DNA from: Calycina herbarum
Lineage: Eukaryota; Ascomycota; Leotiomycetes; Helotiales; Pezizellaceae
Length of the DNA: 64,000 nucleotides
Assembly: GCA_001414485.1 (NCBI GenBank)
Contig: LLEY01000015.1
Location: 372,001 to 436,000, forward strand
Direction: 5' to 3'
The stretch's first letter is position 1. Each line of letters begins with the position of its first letter. The notes beneath the pieces were generated by a model. The model did no database searches. It had not been told where the DNA came from and saw nothing but the letters and a program-made list of their open reading frames with translations. The position numbers and the translations under genes were made by a program. Shown here one piece after another: positions 1 to 11,828 of the stretch.

Positions 1-2097
1 AGCCCTCAGTGACACGTCGTTTCCGGCTATGGCTCTCTCAAGGAAGATGGAACGAAAAGGAACATAGTTGCGTGTACATCAGCAGCAACATTTCCTTCGG
101 ATTTGCATTCGCTACCGATGTAATTGTCGAACAAACCAAATTTTACAATCAAGAAGTTAGCATCACATATCAGCTGCTTTTGATCCTCTCGACCCAAATT
201 CTTGGCTATACCTTTGCTGGCCTATGCCGAAGATTTCTTGTACGACCTGGAGGAATGATTTGGCCGGGTACCTTGATGTCAGCTGCCATGTTTACAACCT
301 TGCACAAGGAAAAGAATGAAGTTGCCAATGGATGGAAAATCACTCGGTGGAAGTTCTTTTTCGTCGTCTGGATCTGCTCTTTCGCATTTTATCTCCTCCC
401 AGGACTCCTCTTCCCAGCCTTGAGCTATTTCAGTGTTATTACCTGGATTTGGCCCAAAAATGTTGTGGTTGCCAATTTATTTGGTGTCGCATCTGGACTT
501 GGTTTATTTCCGGTCACCTTCGATTGGGCACAAATTGCCTACATTGGCTCTCCACTTCTGACGCCCTTCTGGGCTGCAATGAATGTGGTGGGGGGTCTCG
601 TCATAGTCATGTGGATCATTGCCCCCATCGCATACTACAAAAATGTTTTCTTTTCCTCATACATGCCTATATTATCGTCCGCCGTTTTTGATAATACAGG
701 CAATATATACGATGTCAGCAAAATCTTAACACCAGACTTTCTGTTTGACAAAGAAGCATATCAGAGCTACAGCAGGGTTTATTTACCAATCACGTATGTG
801 TTGAGTTATGGCTTGCAATTCGCCGCTTTGGCATCACTGTTAACACATACCGCCTGCTGGCATGGACCTGATATTTGGAGGCAATGGAAGACTTCGCTGA
901 AAGAGGTGGATGGAATAAGCAAGACCTCATATCAACCTCTACCATCGAATGGAGCCTCTAATGGTGTTACTCAACCAATGAAAAGAGTCCGAAGAAGATT
1001 ATCAAGGTCAGATTCTCAGATGGATGATATCATTAGTCAAGAGGATGTTCACAATCGATTGATGAGGAGATACAAAGATGCGCCTCTGTGGTGGTATTTG
1101 GCTACATTTATCTCCATGACGGCGGTTGGTATTTTTGTCGTGGAATAGTAAGCTCCTCCCTAAAACTTTATCTACATCTCCTTACATTCACAGCTATCCC
1201 GTCCATTTACCTTGGTACGGTCTTCTTCTCGCCTTAGGAATATGTTCCATCCTCTTTATCCCAATTGGTATCGTCATGGCCATCACCAATCAACACAGCA
1301 GCATTTATCTCATCTGCCAACTTGTATGTGGTGCCGTATTTCCTGGTAGACCAGTTGCAAATATGGTATTCGTAACATACGGATATATTTCCTCTGCACA
1401 AGGAATTAAGTTCTCCGCCGATCTCAAACTCGGTCACTACATGAAAATCCCACCTCGAATCCTCTTCTCCGTTCAAATGGCAGCTACAGTCGTCTCATCA
1501 ATCACCCAAATCTTCATCCTAAACTGGATGTTCGCCAACGTCCCAAATATCTGCACACCCGAAGCTGTCAATGGATTTGTCTGCCCTCTCGCACGAGTCC
1601 ACTTCAACGGCTCCATCCTCTGGGGTGTCGTCGGACCAGCCGAATTCTTCGGTCCCAACGCCACCTACCGTATCCTTGTCTGGTGTTTCCCACTCGGAGC
1701 CATCGCCCCAGTCATCCTCTGGCTCTACGCCCGCAACCGCAAGAAGAACATTGTCCGAAAAATCAACCTCCCGGTTCTCTTCGGCTCCCTTTCCTGGATC
1801 CCTCCCGCGACTGGTCTCAACTTCTCTGTCTGGGCACTTGTCTGTTTCGTCTTCAACTACGTGGTTAAGAAACGAGCAGGCAATTGGTGGGCAAAATATA
1901 CGATGACTCTTAGTGCTGCGCTTGATTCGGGGCTCGCATTTGGGCTTGTGGTTGTATTTTTTGGGTTTGTGTACCCGGGGTTGATGGATGGGTTTAAGTG
2001 GTGGGGCACGGAGATTTACAAGAGTGGGTGTGATTGGAATGCTTGTCCTTACATGGTTGTGCCGGAAGGGACGCATTTTGGTCCTGATACTTGGTGA
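1..2097 (+). CDS. OPT-family oligopeptide transporter, 5' end outside the window
   Basis: This is a proton-coupled importer of small peptides or their conjugates, a polytopic plasma-membrane or vacuolar protein. Exon 1 runs from the window edge to 1147 and exon 2 from 1194 to 2097. The 46-bp intron has a GTAAGC donor and CACAG acceptor, and the split codon gives Tyr, restoring VVEYYPVHLPWYG across the junction. Family landmarks are the NEKEH entry motif (about residue 14), TDVIVEQTKFY, the PGGMIWPGTL loop, SYFSVITWIWP, GLGLFPVTFDW, and in exon 2 the GRPVANMVFVTYGY and GKYMKIPPR-type loop (here GHYMKIPPR). The visible part is about 680 residues, so only the N-terminal cytoplasmic region is missing. 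The chain ends with the common CxW-xACP-like segment before Trp-stop. Substrate cannot be told from sequence. Confidence 0.9.
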
Positions 2098-3107
2098 TGA
2101 ATGAGAATTAATGTGTGGGAAGAGATAGGGATGTGGAGTTGGGCATGAGAAGACGGATGAATGATTAATGCATGGGTTTTTTTTGGAAGCATTTTTTAGC
2201 ATTTGTTCTGGAGTTTTGTTCTTATTTTTTAGTCAGCATGGTTTGCATTATATCTGGTTGTTTGTTATAGTGGCACGTAAAGGGGATATACTATACGGTA
2301 TAAAGTATAAATTATAAAATTATATGGTCGTTGTCATCTATTTTCTTTCTGCACGAAACCCCCTTGCGAATTTTGAGTGATTACCACCAGAGATTTATAA
2401 GAAATAAGAAACAGAGGAAGAGAATCTGGTGGAAAGTTGTGTGTTGGTGAATGTCGAGCGGCGAGAGGTACAGTCGGTGCGGAAATCGACGATCTGCTTA
2501 GTTTAAGATGACCTATAACTCTCTATATGGGATAACTGAAACTTATCTCCCCCTTGTGTACTTGAAGTTAACTACTTTCTTAATCTTTTTATATAAATCG
2601 TGCTTTTTTCCTTATTTATTTTAGAAAACAGACAACTAAAGTACTCTTTAAAATACAAGACCTAGCTAGAAAGAAAGAACTGCTCTATCTTCTTATACCT
2701 CCTCTCTATATATTACTTTATCTAAGCAAGTATAATAAAAATAAACTTAGTAATAGTTAATTCTTAGAAAACCCCCTTTTCGTAAGAAACAACTTTCACA
2801 CCCCTGTAAAGTTAAGTAGTCTCTGCTATGACCTTATACAAATTCAAATATATATAAAAGTATCTATTTTCTTCCTATAAACGTTTATAGAGTAAGAAAG
2901 GGGGTATAGAGCTCTTGTTAGCTGTTCTTAGGGATATAATAACATATGTTGTTATTAAGTAAAGAGGGAAAGAGTATCTAGGAAATAAGAAATTTTCTAA
3001 AAACACATAGTCTATAAAATATCGTCAAAAGGGAAGCTTAATTCACAACTCACTGTAAAACACCCCCACTTTAACTCCCAGGAAAGAAAAGATAAACTTA
3101 AGAAACA
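2098..3107. other. Intergenic, with an AT-rich probable repeat relic
   Basis: No gene is supported. About 2550-3060 is much more AT-rich than the flanks and is dense in TA steps, stops in all frames and short homopolymers. That looks like an old RIP-mutated repeat, but no terminal repeats or protein domain can be recognised. The part before 2400 is probably 3' flank of the transporter. Confidence 0.4.
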
Positions 3108-5297
3108 CTAAATCAACTTTATCCACTCCTCTTTAAGTTCTCCCTGTGAAGCTGGATTAGAAAGCTGGTCATGGATCTCGCCGTGCATGAGGTCGTAAAT
3201 ATAACATTCGCCAACCAATTTGTAACCATCCCGTTTCGGTTTCGGCCTGACGATAAAGGGAACATCGGCACCGAAAAATACGCATAATGAATCCCCCTCC
3301 TTCATTGAATTCCATGGTCCCGTACCGATCCTCCCAGATTGCGTCTTGAAGATTGTATATCTATCCGAGACCTTCTTCATTGCCTCCTGATATCGAGTCG
3401 GGTCTCCATTTTCGGCAAGTGTCTCGACGTCTGTAATTTGTAGAGGGGGCTTGGTGGGTTCAGGCATAGGAAGTAGTGTATGAAGGTCGTTGAGCGCGAG
3501 CATGTGTGAAAGAAGAGCTGAGAAGCAATCTTCCATGTGAGAATTTATATCGTCCACAGGATAGCCATTCCGATCCTTTCCAGAGGTAAGTGTCATAGCA
3601 AAATTTTCCATTGAGCCTTTACTCCAGCAAACCTTTCTCAACAACGTTTGGAGTGCGCGTCTGGAAATGACTGTACCCATCACGGGTTCGGACACTGTGT
3701 CCACTTTCTCGACAACAATCCCTCGAACCTCGAGCTCCGGCTTGTCATTCGGGTATCGAATATTTCTTGCTACTGTGGATGCGCACTTAAACTCTCTGTG
3801 GGCGTAAGTAGGCCTCAAATTACGGCCTGTCGCTCGGCCCCATCCGGCCCATTGGGGAATCCATGTTGGAGTGGACGAAGGTCGCACAGACAAAAGGGCC
3901 AGAGAATGATCGTGTTCCAATATCAATCGTGCTATACTCTCATAGAGCTCGTGGATTTTCATGCCGTAGTTGGGTTTGATAGCTGCAGCCACGAAATCGG
4001 TCGTTTTAAGACCTATCAGGCCATAAATTCTATCATGTTCTTCACTGAAAGAAAACTCCTCAGTGAGCTGGAGCAATTGGACAAACGAGAAACTTAGAGG
4101 TGCGATACATGTTTGGGACTCGTAGAGTCGGTACATGAGAAAGGCGTTCATAAGTCCGGCGGAAGTGATAGAGACTTAAGTCCCGAACCCAATCTCGAGT
4201 AGTTGACCATAATGACCGCTGCTGTTAGGCCAATCCAATCCCAAGATATCTCATATTCCCCATAAACGACCTTGGCACTCGATGCCAAAACGACTTCTTG
4301 GATCACCCAGATCCGTGAAAACCAGCGACGAGCGAAAAATTGCAGAACGTGTCGACACCTAGGGTATGCAAATCAACGCCAAAAATGATTTGAGGGTTTC
4401 CCATCGTTGTATTTTCTTCAACTGGAATGGAAGAATTGTCTGAGACTGATGAGTATGTTGCAACCAAGTCGCTACGCCCGTTATGAGCCAGCCACTTATT
4501 CATGACAGAGCATACTGCAGAAAACGCTAGAGAGGCAGAAGGCGCCACCCAAGTTTCACCGCACTCACATCTGTCTTCATCCTGTCCAACCCATACTATT
4601 ACCTGGCGGGCACCTGAATATATGCTTCCCATCATTCGAACTTGGTGGTTCCTTTCCGCGACGTCGGCTTGATTTATACAAATAACATCGACCCATAAGA
4701 CTCTGGGTTTGTCTGCTGGTCGTAGTGTCCGCAGCGCATCGTATAAGTTCTGGCGAATGGGCTTCCTATGTCCATTGCAGATAATCTCAGCTTCTGTCGT
4801 CTCGTATTGTCTGTCATAATCGTCCCAGGTGTATGATAATGCCTCATACGAGCCCGCGCTTCCGCTCATTTCACACGCATGAAGATTGCAATGAAGTTCT
4901 TCGTGGACTCCTGGTAAAACTTCCAGTAACCGAAAACCGTCGTGATTGAGGGTTGTGTATATACCATGATCCTTTGCTACCAATATGCCAGACGTTGACG
5001 CTAGTTCTTGCTGTAGCTGAGAAATGTTTAGATCCGAAGCAGTTTCATCGAGCTTCTTTCCGAACTCTTTATCTGTTGCTGGGGAGAAATGTCTGCTTGC
5101 TTTGGAGTATCTCCTGCCTGTCAGGCAGAATTGCAAAGATGGAAGTATTGTTGGCTTTTGGTAGTCCGAGCAACTCGTAGTTCGGGAATACTAGAAAGGA
5201 TCATCAGCCTTGTATTATGTTAAGGAATCACAACATTCCAAGAGTTACCCCATATTACCTTGACGTCTCTGGACAGCAGAGATTCCATAATACGCAT
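3108..5297 (-). pseudogene. HET-domain (heterokaryon incompatibility) protein gene, frame broken twice
   Basis: HET proteins trigger or modulate programmed cell death on non-self fusion. My model starts at ATG 5297 (MRIMESLLSRDVK). It has a 68-bp intron 5258-5191 (GTAATA..TTTCTAG) and continues at 5190, which fixes the otherwise missing start codon. HET blocks are YEALSYTWDD, then LWVDVICINQADVAERNHQVRMM, then YSGARQVIVWVG, in frame down to about 4345. The next block, FFARRWFSRIWVIQEV with ISWDWIGL, lies in a second frame (about 4345-4170). GLMNAFLMYRLYESQT and the whole C-terminal part (4160-3108) lie in a third. Each switch needs one base restored. I found no intron with proper phase that explains either. 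The C-terminal block RIYGLIGL is normal for the family. It could be a decayed allele or a live gene with two sequence indels. Confidence 0.75.
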
Positions 5298-6134
5298 CAA
5301 TGGGAGAGAACGGAGGGAGGTTAGCTTCCGTTGTAGAATCGCAGTGCTGAGAGGTGTGATAGACCATTTTTCACAAATGTTATTGAAAATGAAAACAATT
5401 GTGAAAGGAATTTCTTGAAGGAGTCACACCAGGTCATCGTTCGTGGTGGTCAGCAGGTACGAATGGTGATCTCCGGTGTAAGGCTGCTCCTTGCCCTCTT
5501 AAGCCCCGGCTTTTCTAGAAAGACTATACAATCATAACAACGCAACGCAAATATCCAAAGACTGGTACAATTATCAATAGCTCTATTCAGACTCTATCTA
5601 CATTTTCCTACTATTTTTCCGAGTGATGTAGCTCGCCTTTCGGTACAGGGTGTACGGGGCGCAAAGAGGGAGATTCGTTCCCCGTAGAGGTTGCCTTTTC
5701 AGGGCACACATTACCTCAAGGCATCACTAGATTGACCACATCACACAAATCACAACAGCAAAAAAAACAGACGAGTAGTCTAATGCAATCATATTATCAC
5801 ACTCCATCATCCCAATTATATACCCTCTACAATGCCTCCACGAAAGCGATTGTAACTCTTCTTCTCCCACCCATTCTATCTTTCTTTCTTCCCCCATTCT
5901 ATCTTGTCCAAATGATCCATCGCTCGCAATTCCCCTCCCATCCCCTAATTTTCATTCCATCTTTACAAATTCACAAGAAAGCAAAAAAAAAAAACCAGGA
6001 ATACAGAAGATACGCCAAACGAATATCCCCTCCCTTGAATGTGCTCAGGCAATGCACAAAGCAAAAAATATAAAAAACGTCATGAAATATACACGAAGAC
6101 AATTCCCCAAATTTCTCAAATTTCAGTATATTTT
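5298..6134. other. Intergenic between HET gene and FAS2 3' end
   Basis: No gene is supported. The stretch holds the 5' flank of the HET gene and the convergent-side 3' flank of FAS2. An open frame at 5732-6073 is low-complexity (Ser, Gln, Lys, Pro runs) and lies where the FAS2 3' UTR is expected, so I do not call it. Confidence 0.5.
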
Positions 6135-9100
6135 TTAGAACGAGGCAACGGCGATGGCGATGGCTTGGCTATCAGAGTGTGAGATCGAGATGCTAACCTC
6201 TCTGACACCGGCCTTCTTAGCAGCTACGGAGGCTTCACCGTGGAGCTGAAGATGATATTAGTAAATGATTTTGTTACTTGAATGTGGAAGAACTTACAAC
6301 GACAATTGGAGCGCCCTTCTCATTGTTGGTGATTTCAATTTCCTTCAATGGAGCACCGGCACCCTTGCTGGACACACCGAGCGACTTGAAGACGGCCTCC
6401 TTGGCGCTCCACTTTCCAGCAAACGATGCTTGTGGAGATGGTGCTTGACGGCAGTATGCCTGCTCCTTGTCGGTAAAGTTGCGTTGGACAAAGGTATCGT
6501 TGTCGATATTGATTGCAGAAATATCTTCAACATCAACACCAACCTTGGTGTTCGCAGTGGCGGCACCCTTGGCAAGCGACTCGACCATTTGCTTAGTGCT
6601 GGCGGTATTTGCCTTGGTTGAAGCAGTCTTGGCGAAGTTTGGAGCGTATGTGAGAGCGGAAGTCTTCTTGTCAACAGATACACGAGCATCTGGGTTCAAG
6701 AATACCTCACCTTGTTGAGCGTCGGAGTATGGGGAATGGTCCTTGGCAACGAACAAGGTGTTGGTGATCAATCCATTGTGGAAGTATCTATATGCTCGCT
6801 TCTGTCTTGCCTCAACCTTGGCAGCATATGCTTCATAAGTTGCCTCATCAAGTGTAGCAAACAAGTACTTGGGGTGAATACCGATTGCTTGAGCACCCTT
6901 TTGACCGAAACCGAAGGAGGTGACGGAGAAAGCCTTGACACCATCAGTCTGGATGCTCTTGCTTGGGTATACAATGTAGTCGAATTGTTCCATGACTTGA
7001 TCGACGTTGTCAGCATTTCGGTTACCTGGAACCAAACCGCTGTTCAACACTTGCAAACATCCATTCATCATCCAGGCACCCGCAGCACCCTTTGGATGAC
7101 CAGTCAAGTACTTTTGGAAGATACCCATAACAGCATTGCCCTTCTTTCGGCCAAGGTGCTTCAATTGTTGGCAGATAACGGATGATTCGTTCTTGTCGTT
7201 GGCAACTGTGGAAGTACCGTGGAAGGATGCGACGTCGAGGTCATCAATCGTAAGACCCCAGGTGGCAAGAGCACCACGAAGAGGAGCGATTGAAGGGTCT
7301 TGCTTCCAGAAGGAGTTTCCAAGACTGTTGAGAACCTCACGTTCTTGACGAGCTGCCTCGCGTTCAATGTGACTTGCACGCTCTTGAGCATACTCGGTCT
7401 CGTTGAACTCACCACCCTGTGCTTTCATAGCTGCAACCTCCTCGTGAAGGAATTCAAGCTCCGATTCTTGCCATTGCTTGATATTCTTCTTTCGGTGCTC
7501 AATTTGTCGTCGACGGTACTTGATATCGAGAAGAGGCGATGGGAATTTGCCTGGGTTCTCACGTGCTGTGGTAAGAACACCCTGTCCAGGTGCCGGCACA
7601 GATCGACCAATCTTGTCAGTAGCAGTGGTCGTCAAACCAAGGATACCGTAAATTGGGACACCCATATCAAGAGCAAGTCTGGCAGTCATGATGACTTGGA
7701 TACCGCAACCTTGGGATTCCATGAAACCATTTCTGGTAGTGGTGGTAGGTCTCGACATCTCCTTTGGTGTACGTCCGTGAGCAAACTCATCCACAGCGTT
7801 GCTTGTTGCCTTCATATTGGCAAACTCGTAAGATCCTTCCTCTTGGAAGTCATCAAATCCACCAACGAAGCAGACGCGAGCCTTGCCCTCCAAGATAGTT
7901 TCGTAACCGATATCGACGGACTCGACAGATGTTGCGCAAGCACCAACTGGCGTCTTGATAGGACCAGTAGATGAGATCAGCAACATGTTGACCCAAGCGC
8001 TCATGGTGTTGATGAAAGACTCTTGGAGAATATCCTTTTGAAGAGGCTTGTCGAGGAAACGATCCTTGTACATGCCTCGAAGAGCATTTGTACCACCAAT
8101 ACCGGAACCAATACAGTTACCGACCTCGGAGATGTGAACATACTTGTAGAATTCGTATGGATCGGTGATACCAGATGCCAAAAGTGATTCGACTGTGCAG
8201 ACAAGTACGAACAAGGTAACGGGATCGACTTGGGAGATAATGTCGTCTGGAATACCATATTTCTTGGCGTCCCAGCCGGTTGGGATTTGACCAGCAACAA
8301 GACGATCGAATTTCAATGCCTTGGGGATGAGAAGAGTTGCACCCTTCTTCATGCGGACGATGTACTCGCCAGACTCGGGAATTTCGAAAATCTCTGCCTT
8401 GTCACCATGCTCGCGGCGGAACTCCTCGGCGGTATCCTTTGATGTCTCAAATGGCTCAAGGTCTTCCTCGATGACAACCTCTTGGAGAAGTTGCTTCTTG
8501 TTGGGGTCGTATCCCTTAAAAAGTTCCGGCTCGATAAGGCGGATACCAGAGTGCTCGAGAATGTGCTTCTCGTACCTGCTCTTGATGTCCTTATCATCAA
8601 CTGGATCTCCTGACTTGGCGTCAACCCAACCAGCGTATTGCTTGCCCTTGATTGGACCATTGTGATTCTTAATGAGACCCATAATCCAGGCCATTTCAAC
8701 GCATCCCTCGAGGGAGAATTGACCATATGCTTCCATCTCCCAACGAGTACGAGAGTTACCCCATGGTCCTACCTCTGCGAAACCAGTTACAACAACGACC
8801 TTTTCAAGGTCAACCATGCCCTTGAGGTTTTCGTTGAGTGGCTCGATATCTTTCTTCCAGCTTGGTAAGGTAGGGAAGTCGAACTTGATGTTGGCACGAG
8901 GCTCAATGGTAACCTTCTTGTACAAGGCCTCGCTATCCTCGCCATTGACAATCTTGTTCTCAATTGCAGTCTCCTTGGTGACGGCTTGTCGTACCTCGCT
9001 GGTCTCCATGATGTCTTTTCGCAACTTGGTCATCAAGTTCTTGAGATCAGGGATGAATTGGAGACCACCGTTGAGATCAGCAAATACTGGCTCGCCTTGG

Positions 9101-11828
9101 CAGAGGTCAACAATGGTTGGAGACATAAGACCAAGCAAGTTGAAAGCCATTTCCTGTTGAGAGAAGGTACGAACACCGTAGGCCTCGACTCCCTCAGCAA
9201 CAATGTTGTTACCAGACATAAGACCAGTACCACGGGTCCATCCAATGACAGCACCGCAAATGGTGAGGAAGTTGCCCCAGCTCTCAGAGTGCCATCTATT
9301 GAAAAGAGTCTCCAAAGCCAGCTTGGACTCGGAGTAGAGACCATCGTTACCAAAGGTACCGTGGTTAGGTGACAATGGCAAAACGACTTGCGCTGGTCGG
9401 GTTTCGAATCCACGCTCAGCCTTTTGAGTCTTGACGCAACCAAGAAGACGAAGAAGATTGGTCAACATGATACGGTGAGCAAGCTCAGACTTCGAGTCAA
9501 TGCTGTCAATCTCGCGACCATTTTCTGGGATAGCGGCGAAAGGAATGATGAAATCCAAGTCCCATCCAAGACCCTTCTTGCTGTCGTAAATATATTCAAC
9601 CAAAGCTTCGACATCCTGCTTGCTTCCTTGGTTGAATGGGACAACGATGAGCTGAGAGCCACGAGAACCATAACGAGCATACATTGATTGGTAGTACTCG
9701 GTGACTTCGCGAGAGAAACGACTGGTGGTAACGACGACCTTGGCACCGCCACTGATCAGACCCTGTAAAACATCTGCACCAATGGAGCCTGCTCCAGCAC
9801 CAGTCATGAGTGCGTTCTTGCCCTGGAAAGTGACACCAGATTTGGCGGCTTGCTCTAGACCATCAAGGTACATGCCGGTGAGCTTCTTGCTGTATTCCCA
9901 CCCGTGCTCGTCCTTTCTCTTCAAGTGAAGGAAGGGAATGGTCTCAACCTTGCCAGTTTTGCCTGGAACGTTGGTACGTGGGGCAGATTTCTTGGCGCCA
10001 TTCATCTTGCCGTTTGCATTCTCTTTGGGAATGATTTGACCCTCGCTCATTGCCAATGATCGGATAACATCTCCATAGAGGGATTTGATCTGCAGCTGGG
10101 AGGATTTAGAAAGCTTGTGCTGTTGCTTGATGAGCTTGTAGATGCGGCCCAAGTCATTTTGAACTTTGGTGCGGTTGCCGTACTCGGAAATCTTTCCTCC
10201 TTCAGCCATCTCTCGAACATAATGCTCGAGCTTTCGAACGCTGGTACGAGGAACCTCTGCGTATTCCAGATTTCCACGAGCGTCGATGGTCGTGTGGGGA
10301 GCTGTTGGAATGGCGACATCCTTATAACAAGGAGCGACATTCAATGTGTCTTTGCAGTTATCAATCAGTTGTTGGCCAAGTTCCTTAGCGAGCTTGTAAG
10401 TTTCGCCACGCTCGGTGGGGCAGTTGTCGATGTGGTATTGCATGAAATCGATAAGGGTAGGATTTGATCGGTTCATGATGCGAATGCACTGGCTGACGAT
10501 TTCGCGATCCACAGCTTGCAGACGTCCGAAAATGATATCGTAGAACATGGTGAGCGCATCCTGGCGAGCCCAGTTCCAAGAAGAATCGTAAACTCGTGCC
10601 TTGAGCTGACTGAAAACTGGCTCAATACCCGCAGCGTAGAATTCCCCATGTTCAACATTCCATAAATCTAATTGCGATTGAAGAGCTTGTGTTGATTGTT
10701 GTGAGCCAATGAAAGACTTCTCCCCGGCGCGGAGATCGATCTTCAAATATCTTGCAAACAACTCGAGTTGTTGCTTGAACAGAGCTCGCTGGTCTTTAGT
10801 TAATGCATCGAGTGCAGCGGGGTCCATCATCATTCCACCACCAGCGGCACCGGCATCACCACCAGTAACAGGAGCTGCCAAGCTGATTCCAGCGTTTGTC
10901 GCATATTTCTGGGAGACTTCGTCGAGAAAGGCCTTTGCATCGTTTTCCGAGCCCAAGCGAGCTGGTGGTTCCATTGTGAGCGCCAAAACCAAGACACCAT
11001 CCTGTCTTCCACTGGCGAGACCCCATCTAGTCTCCAAGTATTTTCGAGCTGCTGTAATATTGAAACCGCCAGGCATCTTGGAGGAAATCAATCGTGCGAC
11101 TAATGAAGATGACTGCTTTCCAAGCTGACCATTGAAGGTTGCTTGCATGGCAGCTCCCAATTCATCAAGAGGGGTATCTTCTGGTTTTTCGGGGGTAGAG
11201 CCGAATTCCTTGCCCAAATCACCAAGAATTTCGTTTTGGAGGGTGGATTTACCTGCGTAGGAGATCAATTAGCATTTGGGTTGAGAAATTTGGTATGCAT
11301 CGTCTACTTACCACCAACAAGGTCTTTGATTGCCTTGCTAAGAGGAATCTCCAAAAGAGGCTTCTTTAGCTTTTGAGCAATCAAGGCACGCACAATATCA
11401 AGAGCTCCAACTGGGGCATCAGGAACTTGTGCAGCTGGGCCAGCGCTGGGTGCTGGGGCAGAAACTGCAACTGGTGCGGACCCAGCGGGAGCAGATGGAG
11501 CTGGAGCACCGCTTGAAGCTGCAGCTGGTTCAGGCTCATCCTCAACTGGATCAACGTCGTAGTAGATCTCTTTGGCGTCCTTGTTGTAGCAGAGAATTTG
11601 TCGCTGAACGGATTTTGCTGCGTCATAAGCCTCATACTTGGATGCCAAAGTTCTCTTTGCCATCACACCCAGGGTATCTGCAGGACCGATTTCCACAATT
11701 CTCTCCGTTGTCTTTTCTGCCAAAATGACATCTTGTGTTTCGATCCAGCGCACCGGTGAGGCAAATTGGTATGCCAAAAGCTCAACCAGAAGGGTGTGGG
11801 CGAGCTCTTGCTCAATTTCGGGACGCAT
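6135..11828 (-). CDS. FAS2: Fatty acid synthase subunit alpha (ACP, KR, KS, PPT)
   Basis: This is the alpha chain of the fungal cytosolic FAS particle (alpha6-beta6). It carries the growing acyl chain, condenses malonyl units and reduces the beta-keto product. Exons are 11828-11312, 11252-6298 and 6245-6135, with introns of 59 bp and 52 bp, giving 1860 residues, close to the usual 1850-1890. The start [21 protein letters not shown] matches the family start. In order: MPT tail; an Ala/Pro-rich linker (about 105-150); ACP with phosphopantetheine Ser175 (VGGKST, intron 1 splits the Gly before the Lys); KR with TGAGAGSI at 656-663; KS with Cys1278 (GACATS), His1517 (FHGTST) and His1558 (GHPKGAA); C-terminal phosphopantetheinyl transferase with GVDVED at 1744-1749 and [12 protein letters not shown]. 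Intron 2 is needed to reach the true end ([15 protein letters not shown]). All catalytic residues are present. Confidence 0.98.

Noticed and set aside
1519..2202. 227-codon minus-strand frame over the transporter
   Set aside because: It is an antisense shadow of the OPT exon 2 and has no coding character of its own.
5732..6073. 113-codon plus-strand frame
   Set aside because: Low-complexity composition, no domain, and it overlaps the expected FAS2 3' UTR.
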